Origin: Streptomyces roseirectus
Lineage (GTDB): Bacteria; Actinomycetota; Actinomycetes; Streptomycetales; Streptomycetaceae
Assembly: GCF_014489635.1 (NCBI RefSeq)
Contig: NZ_CP060828.1
Location: 7,800,001 to 7,864,000, forward strand
DNA length: 64,000 nucleotides
Reading direction: 5' to 3'
Shown here one piece after another: positions 18,984-30,762 of this stretch (position 1 is the first letter of the stretch; each line of letters opens with the position of its first letter). The position numbers were made by a program, and so were the translations under genes. Below the pieces are notes generated by a model. That model saw only the letters and a program-made list of their open reading frames with translations. It was not told where the DNA came from and ran no database searches.

Positions 18984-19009
18984 GGCGTCACGATAGGGGC
19001 CGGGCGGGG

Positions 19010-21031
19010 TCAGCCCGTGTGGACCCTGGGACGGCGGGCGCGGTCGGGTTCGGCCTCGCGGAGGACTTCCCGGGTGACCGGGGCGACCTCGCCCTGGCCG
19101 AAGAGGAAGAAGCGGAGGAAGTTGGTGAAGGGGCCGCCCTCGGTCCACTCGAAGTAGATGTGCGGGGTGCGGTCGGTGGAGTCGCGGATGTGCAGGAGGA
19201 GGGCGGCGAGGGCGTTGGGGATGGAGGAGTGCTCCAGGGTCAGGACGCGGTAGCGGTTGTGCAGGACCTCGCCGCGCACGGTGAGGCTCGCCTCGAACTC
19301 GGAGGGGTCGGTGACGGTGACCTCGACGAAGACGTAGTCCTCCTGGCCGGGGATGTCGTTGTCCTCGCGGATCTGCTCGACCTTCTCGCGGTACTCGGCG
19401 ATGTCGCGCCGGTCGGGCTCGTTGGCGATGAGGCGGATCTTGCGGCTCGCCATGTCCCGGACGAAACGTTCCGCCATCGGGTCGAGGGTGACGCTCGTGA
19501 CGCGCAGCTCGAAGGCGCGGGCCAGCCGGGAGAGCAGGGAGAGCAGGATGATGCCCGCGATGAAGCAGGCGCCGATCTTGACGCCGTCCGGGCGTTCGAT
19601 GACGTTGACGACCGTCGTGTAGAGGAAGACGGCCGAGATGACGGCGAAGCCGATCGTCCAGTTGCGCTGGCCCGCCTTGTGCGCGGCGATGGTCACGGCG
19701 ATCGCGGCGGAGCTGATGAGGACGAGGACGCCGGTGGCGTAGGCGCCGCCCTGGGCGTCGACGTCGGCGTCGAAGATCCAGGTCACCAGGAAGGCGACCA
19801 GCGTGAAGACGATGACCATGGGGCGCACGGCGCGGGCCCAGTGCGGGGCCATGCCGTAGCGGGGCAGGTAGCGCGGCATCAGGTTGAGCAGGCCGGCCAT
19901 CGCGGAGGCGCCGGCGAACCAGAGGATGGCGATGGTCGACACGTCGTAGACCGTGCCGAAGACGCCGCCGAGGTAGTCGTGGGCGAGGTAGGCGAGCGCG
20001 CGGCCGTTGGCCTGGCCGCCGGTCTTGAACTCGTCCTCGGGGATGAGGAGGGTGGTGATGAAGCTGGTCGCGATGAGGAAGCCGCTCATGATCAGCGCGG
20101 CGGTGGTGAGGAGCTTCTTGGTGTCGCGGATGCGGCCCGCGGGGTGTTCCTCGGTGTCGCCCGGGTCGCCCTTGACGTTGGGCATGACCGCGACGCCGGT
20201 CTCGAAGCCGGAGAGGCCGAGGGCGAGCTTGGGGAAGACGATCAGGGCGACGCCGACCATCGCGAAAACGTTTCCGTGCTCGGTGGTCAGCGCGCTGGAC
20301 CAGTCGGTGATCACATGGCCGGCCGTGACGACGTGCCACAGGCCGACGGCGACGACCACGACGTTCAGCGCGAGGTAGACGCCGACCAGGACCACCGCGA
20401 CGCCGATCGCCTCCAGGAACCCCTTGAGGAAGACCGCGCCGAGCAGCGCGACCAGGAACAGGGTGATCAGCATCTGGTGGTCGTGCAGGACGCCGGTGAG
20501 GTGGGGGTTCTCGACGAGGTGGGTGGAGGCGTCGGCGGCCGACAGGGTGATGGTGATGAGGAAGTCGGTCGCGGCGAAGCCCAGCAGGGTCAGGACGAAG
20601 AGCTTGCCCTGCCAGAAGGAGAGCAGCCGCTCCAGCATCGCGATCGAGCCCTCGCCGCGCGGGCTCTCCTCGGCGACCCGGCGGTAGACCGGGAGCGCGC
20701 CCGCGAGGGTGACGATCACGAGGACGATCGTCGCGATCGGGGAGAGCAGACCGGCGGCCAGGGCGGCGATGCCGGGCTGGTAGCCGAGGGTGGAGAAGTA
20801 GTCGACGCCGGTCAGGCACATGACGCGGTACCAGGGCTGGCCGTGGTGCGCCGGCTTCGCCGAAGCCGTCGGGCCGTCTGGGCTGGCTGGATTGTCGGGG
20901 TCCCCGGGGCCTCCGGAGTCGCCCGGCTTCCCGGTGGACGGCTGACCCTGGTGGCCCTTGCCCATGTCGGACAGGCCCTCCAGCATCCAGGCCCGCAGGC
21001 GGCTGGGGGCCGGTCGTTCGGTCGTGGCCAT
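19010..21031 (-). CDS. APC-superfamily amino-acid permease
   Basis: A 673-residue membrane transporter with about 12 hydrophobic helices between residues 75 and 520 and a cytoplasmic C-terminal domain of about 150 residues. APC-type features include [20 protein letters not shown] and [20 protein letters not shown]. The N-terminus is a long hydrophilic Pro/Gly/Asp tail. ATG 21031 is chosen because GGAG lies 9-10 bases before it. The substrate is not readable; the soluble tail may be regulatory. Its stop is 26 bases from the HTH-TOBE start, but a functional link is unproven. Confidence 0.85.
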   Translation of the reverse strand: MATTERPAPSRLRAWMLEGLSDMGKGHQGQPSTGKPGDSGGPGDPDNPASPDGPTASAKPAHHGQPWYRVMCLTGVDYFSTLGYQPGIAALAAGLLSPIATIVLVIVTLAGALPVYRRVAEESPRGEGSIAMLERLLSFWQGKLFVLTLLGFAATDFLITITLSAADASTHLVENPHLTGVLHDHQMLITLFLVALLGAVFLKGFLEAIGVAVVLVGVYLALNVVVVAVGLWHVVTAGHVITDWSSALTTEHGNVFAMVGVALIVFPKLALGLSGFETGVAVMPNVKGDPGDTEEHPAGRIRDTKKLLTTAALIMSGFLIATSFITTLLIPEDEFKTGGQANGRALAYLAHDYLGGVFGTVYDVSTIAILWFAGASAMAGLLNLMPRYLPRYGMAPHWARAVRPMVIVFTLVAFLVTWIFDADVDAQGGAYATGVLVLISSAAIAVTIAAHKAGQRNWTIGFAVISAVFLYTTVVNVIERPDGVKIGACFIAGIILLSLLSRLARAFELRVTSVTLDPMAERFVRDMASRKIRLIANEPDRRDIAEYREKVEQIREDNDIPGQEDYVFVEVTVTDPSEFEASLTVRGEVLHNRYRVLTLEHSSIPNALAALLLHIRDSTDRTPHIYFEWTEGGPFTNFLRFFLFGQGEVAPVTREVLREAEPDRARRPRVHTG

Positions 21032-21361
21032 CGGCGTCTGCTCCAGGTGTGCGGCTCGGGGTGTGGCCATCGGGCGGACGGCGGCACCAGCGTAAGCAGA
21101 GAGTGACACGCGGGCCTGGGGTTCGGGGGTCGGTGAGCGTCAAGCTTGCGTTAAGACTGGCCTGGTCGGGGCGGGTGCCGGGCTCGTCGGGCGGATTGGG
21201 CCGGACGGGGGAGTGGCCACCCAGTGTCATGACGGGTGGAGCTGAGATTTCGTAAAGTTCGCCGCCTGAGCCGAATGTTTCGAACCGGTCTCGGTCGCCG
21301 TCCGTGGATCAGGGTGGGGAGCGTTCTCCAACTGGGCTTCTAATTGACCCCGTTCAAGGGG

Positions 21362-21391
21362 TTGCCTCTCTTCGGAGGCTGTCTCTAGGGT
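21362..21391 (+). promoter_or_regulatory. Promoter of the xylo-oligosaccharide uptake operon
   Basis: TTGCCT (21362-21367) and TAGGGT (21386-21391) with an 18-base spacer resemble a housekeeping promoter. Transcription would begin near 21398, so both palindromic operator-like sites lie just downstream. The rest of the 422-base gap (21032-21453) shows no gene. Confidence 0.6.
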
Positions 21392-21402
21392 GCGGCATGC
21401 AG

Positions 21403-21434
21403 CGAAGCTTTCTGGATTAGCTCCGAAACTTTCG
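21403..21434. promoter_or_regulatory. LacI-type operators, CGAAACTTTCG and a partial copy
   Basis: CGAAACTTTCG (21424-21434) is a perfect 11-bp palindrome of the CGAAA-N-TTTCG kind reported upstream of Streptomyces xylanase genes. CGAAGCTTTC (21403-21412) is a close second copy, 21 bases away (two helical turns). Both lie between the predicted transcription start and the ATG, where a repressor would block elongation. The LacI-family gene at 25657-26709 is the likely partner. Confidence 0.7.
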
Positions 21435-21453
21435 ATCTACCGAGGAGAGCACA

Positions 21454-22746
21454 ATGGGCGACCCGGCACTCTCCCGCCGCGGCTTCCTGGGAGCCTCCGC
21501 CGCGGCCGGCCTGGGCATGACGGCGTTGAGCGGTTGCGGCGGTGACTCGGACGGGGGATCGTCCGGGACGACCACCATCGAGTGGTGGAACATCTCCACG
21601 ACCCAGCCCGCCAAGGACGTCTGGGCGGCGCTGGCCAAGAAGTTCGAGAGCCAGAACCCAGGCGTCAAGATCAAGATCGTTCAGCTGGAGAACGACGCCT
21701 ACAAATCCAAGATGACGGCGCAGACCGCCTCCGGCAAGCTCCCCGACATCTTCCACACCTGGGGCGGCGGGGTCCTCAAGCAGCAGGTGGACGCCGGACT
21801 CGTCGAGGACCTGTCCGAGCGCACCAAGCCCTGGTCCGAGGGCCTGCTGCCGGTCGCGAAGGCGCCGTACCTCATCGACGAGAAGGTGTACGGGATCCCG
21901 TTCGACATCGGCATGATCGGGTTCTGGTACAACAAGGCACTGTTCAAGAAGGCCGGCATCGCGGCCCCGCCCACCACCTGGTCCGGATTCCTGGACGCCG
22001 TCCGCAAGCTCAAGGCCGCCGGCATCACCCCGCTCGCGCTCGCCGGCAAGGAGAGCTGGACCGGGATGTACTACTGGGCGTACCTCGCGATGCGCACCGC
22101 CGGGCTCGACGCGCTCAAGAAGGCCGACGCCGACAAGGACTTCACCGGCGACGGGTTCGTACAGGCCGGCCAGCACCTCCAGGAACTCGTCGACCTCCAG
22201 CCGTTCCAGAAGGGATTCCTCGGCGCCGCCTACTCCAGCCCGACCGGGCAGGCCGCGCACGTCGGCAACGCCAAGGCGGCGATGGAGCTGATGGGCCAGT
22301 GGGCGCCCACCGTCGAGGCCGACGCGGGCAAGGGCATCGGCGCCGACCTCGGGTTCTTCCCGTTCCCGGCGGTCGAGGGCGGCAAGGGCGCGATCACCGA
22401 GGTGTTCGGCGGGGGCGGCGGACACGCGCTGCGCAAGGGCGCCCCGCAGGCGGCCGTCGACTTCCTGAAGTTCTTCGCCTCCGAGGCCACCGACATCGAA
22501 CTCGTCTCCAAGACCGGGGCGCTGCCGGTCGTGCCCGCCGCCGAGTCCGCGCTCAAGGACCCCAACCTCTCCGCCGTGCAGGCCCAGTTGAAGACCGCGA
22601 CCGGGTTCCAGCTCTACCTCGACCAGGCGTACGCGCCCGCCGTCGGACAGCAGGTCAACGACAGCGTGGCCGGGCTCATCGCCGGGTCCAAGTCTCCGCA
22701 GCAGGTCACCCAGGCGATCACGAAGACCGCCAAGGACGAGCAGTGA
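21454..22746 (+). CDS. Sugar ABC transporter substrate-binding lipoprotein (xylobiose type)
   Basis: A 430-residue extracytoplasmic solute-binding protein of the family-1 carbohydrate class. The signal has a twin-arginine motif (SRRGFLG) and a lipobox (LSGC), so it is probably Tat-exported and lipidated. IEWWNIS, FHTWGGGVLKQQVDAG and IPFDIGMIGFWYNKALF are typical. GAGGAG precedes ATG 21454. The gene overlaps the first permease by GTGA. Context (GH10 xylanase, xylanase-type operator) suggests xylobiose or other xylo-oligosaccharides, as for BxlE, but cellobiose cannot be ruled out. Confidence 0.9.
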   Translation: MGDPALSRRGFLGASAAAGLGMTALSGCGGDSDGGSSGTTTIEWWNISTTQPAKDVWAALAKKFESQNPGVKIKIVQLENDAYKSKMTAQTASGKLPDIFHTWGGGVLKQQVDAGLVEDLSERTKPWSEGLLPVAKAPYLIDEKVYGIPFDIGMIGFWYNKALFKKAGIAAPPTTWSGFLDAVRKLKAAGITPLALAGKESWTGMYYWAYLAMRTAGLDALKKADADKDFTGDGFVQAGQHLQELVDLQPFQKGFLGAAYSSPTGQAAHVGNAKAAMELMGQWAPTVEADAGKGIGADLGFFPFPAVEGGKGAITEVFGGGGGHALRKGAPQAAVDFLKFFASEATDIELVSKTGALPVVPAAESALKDPNLSAVQAQLKTATGFQLYLDQAYAPAVGQQVNDSVAGLIAGSKSPQQVTQAITKTAKDEQ

Positions 22747-23728
22747 CCTCGACGTTCGTCAAGGACGACCGGAGCGCCGGGGCCGGTACGCCGTCCCCGG
22801 CGCCCGAAAAAGCCCGCGCCCGGCGGAAGTGGGGACACTGGTTCACCGCGTTCGCGTTCCAGGTGCCCGCGCTCGTGCTGTTCGGCGTGCTGGTGCTGCT
22901 GCCGATGCTGTTCGCGGTGTACGCGTCCTTCTTCCGCTGGGGCGGGTTCGGCTGGCCGTCCGAGGCGATCGGGTTCGACAACTACACACGGCTGCTGAAG
23001 GACGACGTCTTCCTCGGCGACCTGTGGCGCGGGGGCCTGCTGATCGGGCTCTCGGTCGGGCTGCAACTGCCGTTCGCGCTCGCCCTCGCCGTCGCGCTCA
23101 ACCAGAAGCTGCGCGGGCGCGCCGTCTACCGGATGCTGTTCTTCGCGCCGTACATCCTCTCCGAGGCGATCACCGGCATCCTGTTCGGCATGCTGTTCGC
23201 GCCCGACGACGGGTTCGCGGACCAGGTCCTCAGCAATATCGGGCTGGGCGGGCTCGGTGGGAAGTGGTTCTCCGACACCTCCACCGTCCTCGCGACGCTG
23301 TTCCTCGTCATGATGTGGAAGTACTTCGGCTTCCACATGATGCTCTACCTCGCCGGACTCCAGTCCATCCCGGCCGAGTTGAAGGAGGCCGCGCTCATCG
23401 ACGGGGCCGGGCCCTGGGAGCGGTTCCGCCACATCACGCTGCCGCTGCTCGCCCCGACCCTGAAGATCAGCGTGTTCCTGTCGGTGATCGGCGCGATCCA
23501 GCTCTTCGACCTGGTCTGGGTCACCACCAGCGGCGGGCCCGACCACCACTCCGAGACCATGGCCGTGACGCTGTTCCAGTACGGCTTCAAGCGCTACCAG
23601 GTGGGCTACGCCAGCGCGATCAGCGTCGCGATGTTCGTCATCAGCCTCGTTTTCGCCCTCGTCTACCAGCGCTACGTCCTGCGCCGTGACCTGGAGGGAG
23701 CCACCACGACCATGCGAGGAGGCGGCTC

Positions 23729-23732
<4 letters not shown>
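22743..23732 (+). CDS. Sugar ABC transporter permease (first subunit)
   Basis: A 329-residue permease with six hydrophobic helices. FALALAVALNQKLRGRAVYR and the coupling EAA loop ELKEAALIDGAGPWERFRHI contact the ATPase (MsiK in Streptomyces, encoded elsewhere). GTG 22743 overlaps the stop of the binding-protein gene (GTGA), and its own stop overlaps the ATG of the second permease (ATGA). A longer open frame starting inside the binding-protein gene is not the start. Confidence 0.92.
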
Positions 23733-25649
<1,917 letters not shown>

Positions 25650-25656
25650 GGGGGTT

Positions 25657-26709
25657 TCAGGAGCGGGCTGGTGGTGCGGTGCTGGACCGCACCACCAGTT
25701 CCGTGCCCAACTCGACGCGCGGCGCGTCGGGATGCTCGTCGTGCGCCAGGCGCAGGACCGTGCGGACGGCCAACTTGCCCATGTCGGCCAGGGGTTGGCG
25801 GACGGTCGTCAACGGTGGGGCGGACCAGCGGACTTCGGGAAGGTCGTCGAAGCCGACCACACTCACCTCCTCCGGGACACGCAGGCCCCGGCGGCGCAGC
25901 GCCTCGACCGCGCCGAGCGCCATGCGGTCGCTCGCGGCGAACACGGCCGTCGGCGGATCGGGCAGGTCCAGGAGGGCGTTGCAGCCCGTGAAGCCCGACT
26001 CCGACTGGAAGTCGCCCGGGACGACCAGGGACTCGTCCACGGGGACGCCCGCGGCCTCCAGGGCGGCGCGGTAGCCGTCGTAGCGGGCGCGGGAGCACAG
26101 GAGTCTCGGCGGGCCCGCGATCAGGCCGATCCTGCGGTGGCCCAGGGCCAGCAGATGCTCCGTCGCGGCGAGGCCGCCGGACCAGTTGGCGGCGCCGATG
26201 ACGGGGACGCCGTCCGCGTACGTGCCCGTCGGGTCGACGACGACCAGGGGGACGCCGAGGATCCTCAACTGCTCGTGCAGCGTGGGGTCCAGGGCCGAGG
26301 TGACCAGGATGACGCCGTCCGAGGCGCGGGCGCGGAGGTTGCGCATCCACTCGCGGGCGTCGCCCGAGCGGCCGTGGATCGCGGAGACGACCGTGCCGAC
26401 GCCGGCCTGGTGGGCGACCTCCTCCACGCCGCGGATGATCTCCACCGCCCAGGGGCTGCCGAGGTCGTTGAAGACGAGGTCCAGGAGGGCGGCGCTGCGG
26501 GTCGTGACGGCCGGGGGGCGTTTGCGGTAGCCGTGCAGGCGCAGCAGTTCCTCCACGCGGGCGCGGGTGGCCGGGGAGACGTCCGAGCGGCCGTTGACCA
26601 CGCGGGAGACGGTGGGCACGGAGACGCCTGCCTGGCGGGCGATCTCGGTGATCGTCACCTTGCCGTGCGGCTCGGTGTGTCCTTCCGTGCCGGTGTCCTG
26701 TGGTGCCAT
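25657..26709 (-). CDS. LacI-family transcriptional repressor of the xylan module
   Basis: A 350-residue repressor. Residues 17-70 form the LacI HTH and hinge: VTITEIARQAGVSVPTVSRV and VNGRSDVSPATRARVEEL. The rest is a periplasmic-binding-protein-like sensor with NWSGGLAATEHLLALGHRRI. It ends seven bases from the convergent xylanase stop. It probably binds the CGAAA-N-TTTCG sites at 21403-21434 and is released by a xylo-oligosaccharide. Upstream of ATG 26709, CGAAACTTCC occurs at about 26751-26760 and could give autoregulation. Confidence 0.9.
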   Translation of the reverse strand: MAPQDTGTEGHTEPHGKVTITEIARQAGVSVPTVSRVVNGRSDVSPATRARVEELLRLHGYRKRPPAVTTRSAALLDLVFNDLGSPWAVEIIRGVEEVAHQAGVGTVVSAIHGRSGDAREWMRNLRARASDGVILVTSALDPTLHEQLRILGVPLVVVDPTGTYADGVPVIGAANWSGGLAATEHLLALGHRRIGLIAGPPRLLCSRARYDGYRAALEAAGVPVDESLVVPGDFQSESGFTGCNALLDLPDPPTAVFAASDRMALGAVEALRRRGLRVPEEVSVVGFDDLPEVRWSAPPLTTVRQPLADMGKLAVRTVLRLAHDEHPDAPRVELGTELVVRSSTAPPARS

Positions 26710-26920
26710 GTCCCCGCCCTCGCTCTGCCTTCGTCTTCCGGTAGCCGAACCGAAACTTCCAGGAGTCTTCCGGAAAAAGGGCGGAGTGGGGAGGGGTGGG
26801 GGTGGGGCGGGTTCGGTGCGGCCGGGTGGGGCGCGCGCGTCGGGTCCGGGCGGGGGCGTGCGTCGGGGCCGGCACTCTTCGGTGGCCGGCCCCTCGGGGT
26901 GTGTCGGGTGTGCTTCGTCG

Positions 26921-27127
26921 TCAGGCCGCTGCCACCACCCGGTTGGGGCCCAGCGGGCGGTGCGGGGCGATGACGCTGCCGTCCGGCAGCAGCTCACCGG
27001 TGTCCTCGAAGAGGAGGACCCCGTTGCACAGCAGGCTCCAGCCCTGTTCCGGGTGGTGCGCCACGAGGCGGGCGCAGTCTCGGGAGGTGGAGTCGGCTGA
27101 CGGGCACGGTGGCTGGTGCTGGCACAT
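26921..27127 (-). CDS. DUF5999-type small protein
   Basis: A 68-residue conserved Streptomyces protein opening MCQHQPPCPSADST and containing HHPEQGWSLLCNGVLLFED then GELLPDG. Cysteines at 2, 8, 16 and 29 could bind metal, which is speculation. ATG 27127 matches the family N-terminus but lacks a clear ribosome site. An in-frame ATG at 27223 with GGGGGCGG upstream would add 32 residues. Function unknown. The 211 bases between it and the LacI gene are G-rich with no gene. Confidence 0.8.
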   Translation of the reverse strand: MCQHQPPCPSADSTSRDCARLVAHHPEQGWSLLCNGVLLFEDTGELLPDGSVIAPHRPLGPNRVVAAA

Positions 27128-27410
27128 GGAAGGGATCTTTCGCTCTGTCGTGACGGATGAAGTGACCGGTGCGGTGTGTGGATCGCGTGTCGTGTCGTTC
27201 TCGCGGCGTGAAGTGTCGTTCATGGCCGCCCCCGTTGTGATAAGTCGGTCGGAACCCAGTGTTGCTCTACGGGCGTGGATCCGCAGGGATTTCGCGGTAC
27301 CGCTACTCACAGGTTCATGACGCGTCACTCGCACGGGCGGTTCAGTGCTGCCGCACGGTCACTTCGGATGGTTCGCCCTGGTCACAACGGGCTAGTCCGA
27401 CAGGGTGAGG

Positions 27411-27989
27411 TCATGCGGGTGAGCCCAACAGGGGCGCGGGGGGCACCCGGTGGGTGAGGACCGGAAGCAACTCCGCGACGCGGTGCGGGCGATGGGCCGC
27501 GATGCCGGGCGGCGCCGGGGCGAGCGGGATCAGGACGTCGGCCGCGGCGAGGTTGCCGCTCGTGCCGTCGGACTCGTGGTCGCCGTGCAGCCAGAGCGTC
27601 AGCATGTAGAGGCCGGGGACGGACAACAGGCGGGCCTGGACGGGGAGTTCGATGGACTCGGCCTGGCGCAGGGCGCGTTCGGTGGAGTCGATGTACGGGC
27701 CCTCGAAGAAGTGCGAGAACACCCAGCCGTCCGCCGTCAGCCGGGTCTCGGCCGCGGCCACGGCCCGGTCCTGGCAGCGGATCAGGAAGCGCCAGCCGGC
27801 CAGCCGGGTCCCGGGCGTGCCCGTGACGCGCTCCAGCACGTGCAGCGGGAGCGGGAGTTCGGGGACCGCCGGGCCCTCGGCGGCCCGCAGGGACGGGGTA
27901 CGGGCCTCGCGGACGGCGGTCGGGGAACCGAGGGCGGTGAGGACGGAACGCAGGGCGGGCGCGGGAGCCGGGGGGACATGCAGCGGCAT
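27411..27989 (-). CDS. Hypothetical protein
   Basis: A 192-residue protein not assigned to a family. It has a Pro/Ala-rich N-terminus, then a mixed alpha/beta body with GWRFLIRCQDRAVAAAETRL, FFEGPYIDSTERALRQAE and LSVPGLYMLTLWLHGD. No signal peptide or membrane helix. GC3 bias fits a real gene. It reads divergently from the ligase gene at 28597, with a 607-base gap between them. Confidence 0.7.
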   Translation of the reverse strand: MPLHVPPAPAPALRSVLTALGSPTAVREARTPSLRAAEGPAVPELPLPLHVLERVTGTPGTRLAGWRFLIRCQDRAVAAAETRLTADGWVFSHFFEGPYIDSTERALRQAESIELPVQARLLSVPGLYMLTLWLHGDHESDGTSGNLAAADVLIPLAPAPPGIAAHRPHRVAELLPVLTHRVPPAPLLGSPA

Positions 27990-28200
27990 GGTGGGTCGCC
28001 TCTCATTCGACAGGCAGTGGCGCGAGGGCGGGGGCGGACGGCGCTGTCAGCTCTCGGTGCTCGGGGCATGTGCGGTGTGCTCGGGGCATGTGCGGTCGGA
28101 GAGGCAGTGCCGAGGCCGGTGCGTACCGGGGGTGTGAGTGGCCCGTCGTCCGCGGCCTGAACGACTGGGCCCTTCGACCGGGCGCCCACCTTCTCCGCCT

Positions 28201-28420
28201 GTCGCGGAGTTTATACGATGCGTGTTCGGAGTGGGTTTCGGCTACCCGATCCCTTTCCGCTCCGCAAGTATCCATTCGGTCGGCGATACGACTGAATCAT
28301 CCCGATTCAGGGTGCCGTTCCCGTCGTTCACCTGGGAAAGTCGCGCCCTCGCGGTCGGCGTATTCCCATCGGTGTTTCTCACGAGTCGCCGAGTTCCGGA
28401 AAACCAGTTCCGCGCCCCGG
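28201..28420. other. AT-richer promoter-like segment before the glutamate-cysteine ligase gene
   Basis: The 607-base gap 27990-28596 holds no gene I can support. From about 28201 its base composition drops (TTTATACGATGCG, CGATACGACTGAATC). It contains a perfect hairpin, CTGAATC (28292-28298) with GATTCAG (28304-28310). This may be regulatory for either divergent gene or a relic of transferred DNA. Confidence 0.35.
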
Positions 28421-28596
28421 CTGTCGAATGTGTCACCGGTCACTTATGGGGTACTTACGGGGGACGGTCACCAGCCTAGCGGGCCCGACCCGGCGCCGGG
28501 GGCGTTATCGATCGTTCCGCTGGGCATCATCCCCCCTGACCCGGGACGCCCGGCGGCCGGGAGACCGGTCCGCCCAGCCGAGGAGGGACACTTCGT

Positions 28597-30114
28597 ATGG
28601 GGGAGAAGGTCGTGGCAGGCGCGTTCGACCTGTCCGATCGGCAGCACTACCGCGACAAGCTCCGCCAGTGCCTCGCGGGGCTGGAGCGGCTGCTGGCCGA
28701 GCAGCGCTTCGACCGCCCCAAGAACCTCATGGGGCTGGAGATCGAGCTGAATCTCGCGGGCGCCGACGGCGCGCCGAGAATGTTGAACGGGCAGGTTCTC
28801 GAACGTATCGCCAGCCGTGATTTCCAAACAGAACTCGCCATGTTCAATCTGGAAGTGAACATCGCGCCACACCGGTTGGGCGGGCGGGTATTCGACCGGC
28901 TCGCCGAAGAACTCCGCACGTCGCTGGCATATGCCCATCGAAAGGCCGTCGAAGTCGACGCCGGAATCGTGATGATCGGGATTCTGCCGACGCTCGGGCC
29001 CGACGACCTCGTCTCCGCGAACCTCTCCGAGGTCGACCGGTACACCCTTCTCAACGATCAGATCGTCGCCGCCCGGGGGGAGGACTTCACGCTCGACATC
29101 CACGGGGTCGAGCATCTGTCCTGCACCGCGAAGTCCATCACGCCGGAAGCCGCCTGCACCTCCGTGCAGCTGCATCTCCAGGTCACGCCCGGACGGTTCG
29201 CCGACGTCTGGAACGCCGCTCAGGCCGTCGCCGCCGCGCAGGTCGCCGTCGGGGCCAACTCGCCGTTCCTCTTCGGGCGGGAGCTGTGGCGGGAGTCCCG
29301 GCCGCCGCTCTTCCTCCAGTCCACGGACACGCGGCCGCCGGAGCTTCAGGCGCAGGGGGTGCGGCCCCGGACCTGGTTCGGGGAACGCTGGATCAGTTCC
29401 GCGTACGAGCTGTTCGAGGAGAATCTGCGGTTCTTTCCGGCGTTGCTGCCGATTCGTGACGACGAGGATCCGCTCGGGGTGATCGCCGCCGGGGGGACGC
29501 CGAAGTTGGCGGAGCTCGTGCTGCACAACGGGACCGTCTACCGGTGGAACCGGCCCGTGTACGGGGTCGCCGACGGGGTGCCGCATCTTCGGGTCGAGAA
29601 CCGGGTGCTGCCCGCCGGGCCCACCATCACCGATGTGCTCGCCAATGCCGCGTTCTACTACGGGGTCGTGCGGGCGCTCGCCGAGGAGTCGCGGCCGATC
29701 TGGACTCGGCTGCCGTTCTCCGCCGCCGCGGCCAACTTCGACGTTGCCTGTCGGGACGGGATCGACGCGCGGTTCGTGTGGCCTCGGCGGGGGCGGCTGG
29801 GGGGAGTGGCCGAGGTGGACGCGGTGGCGCTCGTGCGGGATGAGTTGTTGCCGTTGGCTGCGGCGGGGTTGGACGCGTGGGGGGTTGAGGCCGTCGATCG
29901 GGACTTCTATCTCGGGGTGATCGAGGAGCGGTGCCGGTTGCGGGCCAATGGGGCTACCTGGCAGGTGGCGACGTTTCACCGGGGGGTGGAGGCGGGGTTG
30001 TCCCGGGAGGAGGCGTTGGCCGCGACCACTCGGAGGTATGGGGAGTTGATGCGGGTGGGGGAGCCGGTGCATTTGTGGCCTGTGGGGGTGGGGGAGGTGG
30101 TGGCTATGGGGTGA
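28597..30114 (+). CDS. Glutamate-cysteine ligase family (GCS2-like) carboxylate-amine ligase
   Basis: A 505-residue enzyme of the GCS2-like ATP-grasp-related family that joins an amine to a glutamate carboxylate. NLMGLEIELNLAG, ELAMFNLEVNIAPH, TSVQLHLQVTPGRFADVWNA and NSPFLFGRELWRESRPPLF are family features. ATG 28597 follows GAGGAGGG. Streptomyces makes mycothiol rather than glutathione and no egt genes are nearby, so the product is uncertain. Codons for the last 80 residues shift to TTG/GGG-rich usage. Confidence 0.82.
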   Translation: MGEKVVAGAFDLSDRQHYRDKLRQCLAGLERLLAEQRFDRPKNLMGLEIELNLAGADGAPRMLNGQVLERIASRDFQTELAMFNLEVNIAPHRLGGRVFDRLAEELRTSLAYAHRKAVEVDAGIVMIGILPTLGPDDLVSANLSEVDRYTLLNDQIVAARGEDFTLDIHGVEHLSCTAKSITPEAACTSVQLHLQVTPGRFADVWNAAQAVAAAQVAVGANSPFLFGRELWRESRPPLFLQSTDTRPPELQAQGVRPRTWFGERWISSAYELFEENLRFFPALLPIRDDEDPLGVIAAGGTPKLAELVLHNGTVYRWNRPVYGVADGVPHLRVENRVLPAGPTITDVLANAAFYYGVVRALAEESRPIWTRLPFSAAAANFDVACRDGIDARFVWPRRGRLGGVAEVDAVALVRDELLPLAAAGLDAWGVEAVDRDFYLGVIEERCRLRANGATWQVATFHRGVEAGLSREEALAATTRRYGELMRVGEPVHLWPVGVGEVVAMG

Positions 30115-30180
30115 GGGTGGGTGTGGGTGTGGGCGCCGGAGGGTTTCTCGCCCCCGCCGCCCCTACCCGTCCCATCCCCC

Positions 30181-30227
30181 AGGGGCTCCGCCCCTTCAAC
30201 CCCACCGGGGCTCCGCCCCTGGACCCC
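30181..30227. repeat. Streptomyces intergenic repeat (GGGGCTCCGCCCCT type)
   Basis: Two copies of the palindromic GGGGCTCCGCCCC (30182-30194 and 30207-30219), the first followed by TTCAACCCC and the second by TGGACCCC. The motif is frequent in Streptomyces intergenic DNA by my recollection. It lies 67 bases after the ligase stop and could fold as a terminator. Confidence 0.55.
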
Positions 30228-30397
30228 GAGGGGTGGGAGGTGGGGCGGGTGGCTTGTGGGTGGGGGAGGCGGTGGTGCGGGGAGGGTGGGGGTGGTGAGT
30301 TGGGGGTGAGCGGGAGTGAGTGGTGCGGGGTGAGGGTGGTGGGGTGACGCGGGGGTGGGTGTGGGTGGTGGGGAGGCGGCTGTGGGTGGGTGGGGAT

Positions 30398-30523
30398 CGG
30401 CCCTGAAGGGGCCTCGTCCTCAAGCGCCGGACGGGCTGTAGGGGGCTGGGGGAGTGGGGAGGTGCGGGTCGTGGGTGGAGGCCGGCCCTGGACGGGCCTT
30501 GTCCTCAAGCGCCGGACGGGCTG
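30398..30523. repeat. Pair of 41-base intergenic repeats
   Basis: Two copies of a 41-base element with the shared core GTCCTCAAGCGCCGGACGGG lie at 30398-30438 and 30483-30523, 85 bases apart, differing at about three to five positions. This core is a recurrent Streptomyces intergenic sequence by my recollection. The rest of the gap 30115-30762 is G/T-rich and holds no gene; open frames across it have no coding character. Confidence 0.65.
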
Positions 30524-30762
30524 GAAAATGCTGGCCGGTGTTCAGGAGTGAGCCTGCGCTGGATGTGTTCGCCAGGGTGAGTGCGTCGGCTTGCGCGCGT
30601 CCGTCTGGGCTGGATGAGGGGCTGTGGTGGGGGTGTTTGTTGGGGGGGGAGGGGGGTGCTTGGGGGTGGGGTGGGGGGAATGAGGCAAGCTGGGGGTGTC
30701 GTTGGTGGGTGGCTTCTTCGGTTAGGGGCGGAATGGGAATGGGTGGTGTTGTGGAGGGGGAG

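Noticed and set aside
19019..21106. A 695-codon open frame on the plus strand
   Set aside because: It is antisense to the APC permease and is a Glu/Asp/Gly-rich artefact of GC3 bias.
28070..28500. Open frames in the gap before the glutamate-cysteine ligase gene
   Set aside because: They overlap on three frames, have no consistent codon bias and cross the AT-richer stretch.
30121..30762. Plus-strand frames through the G-rich gap
   Set aside because: They are G/W/V-rich, cross intergenic repeats and lack coding bias; only the part from 30763 is a gene.
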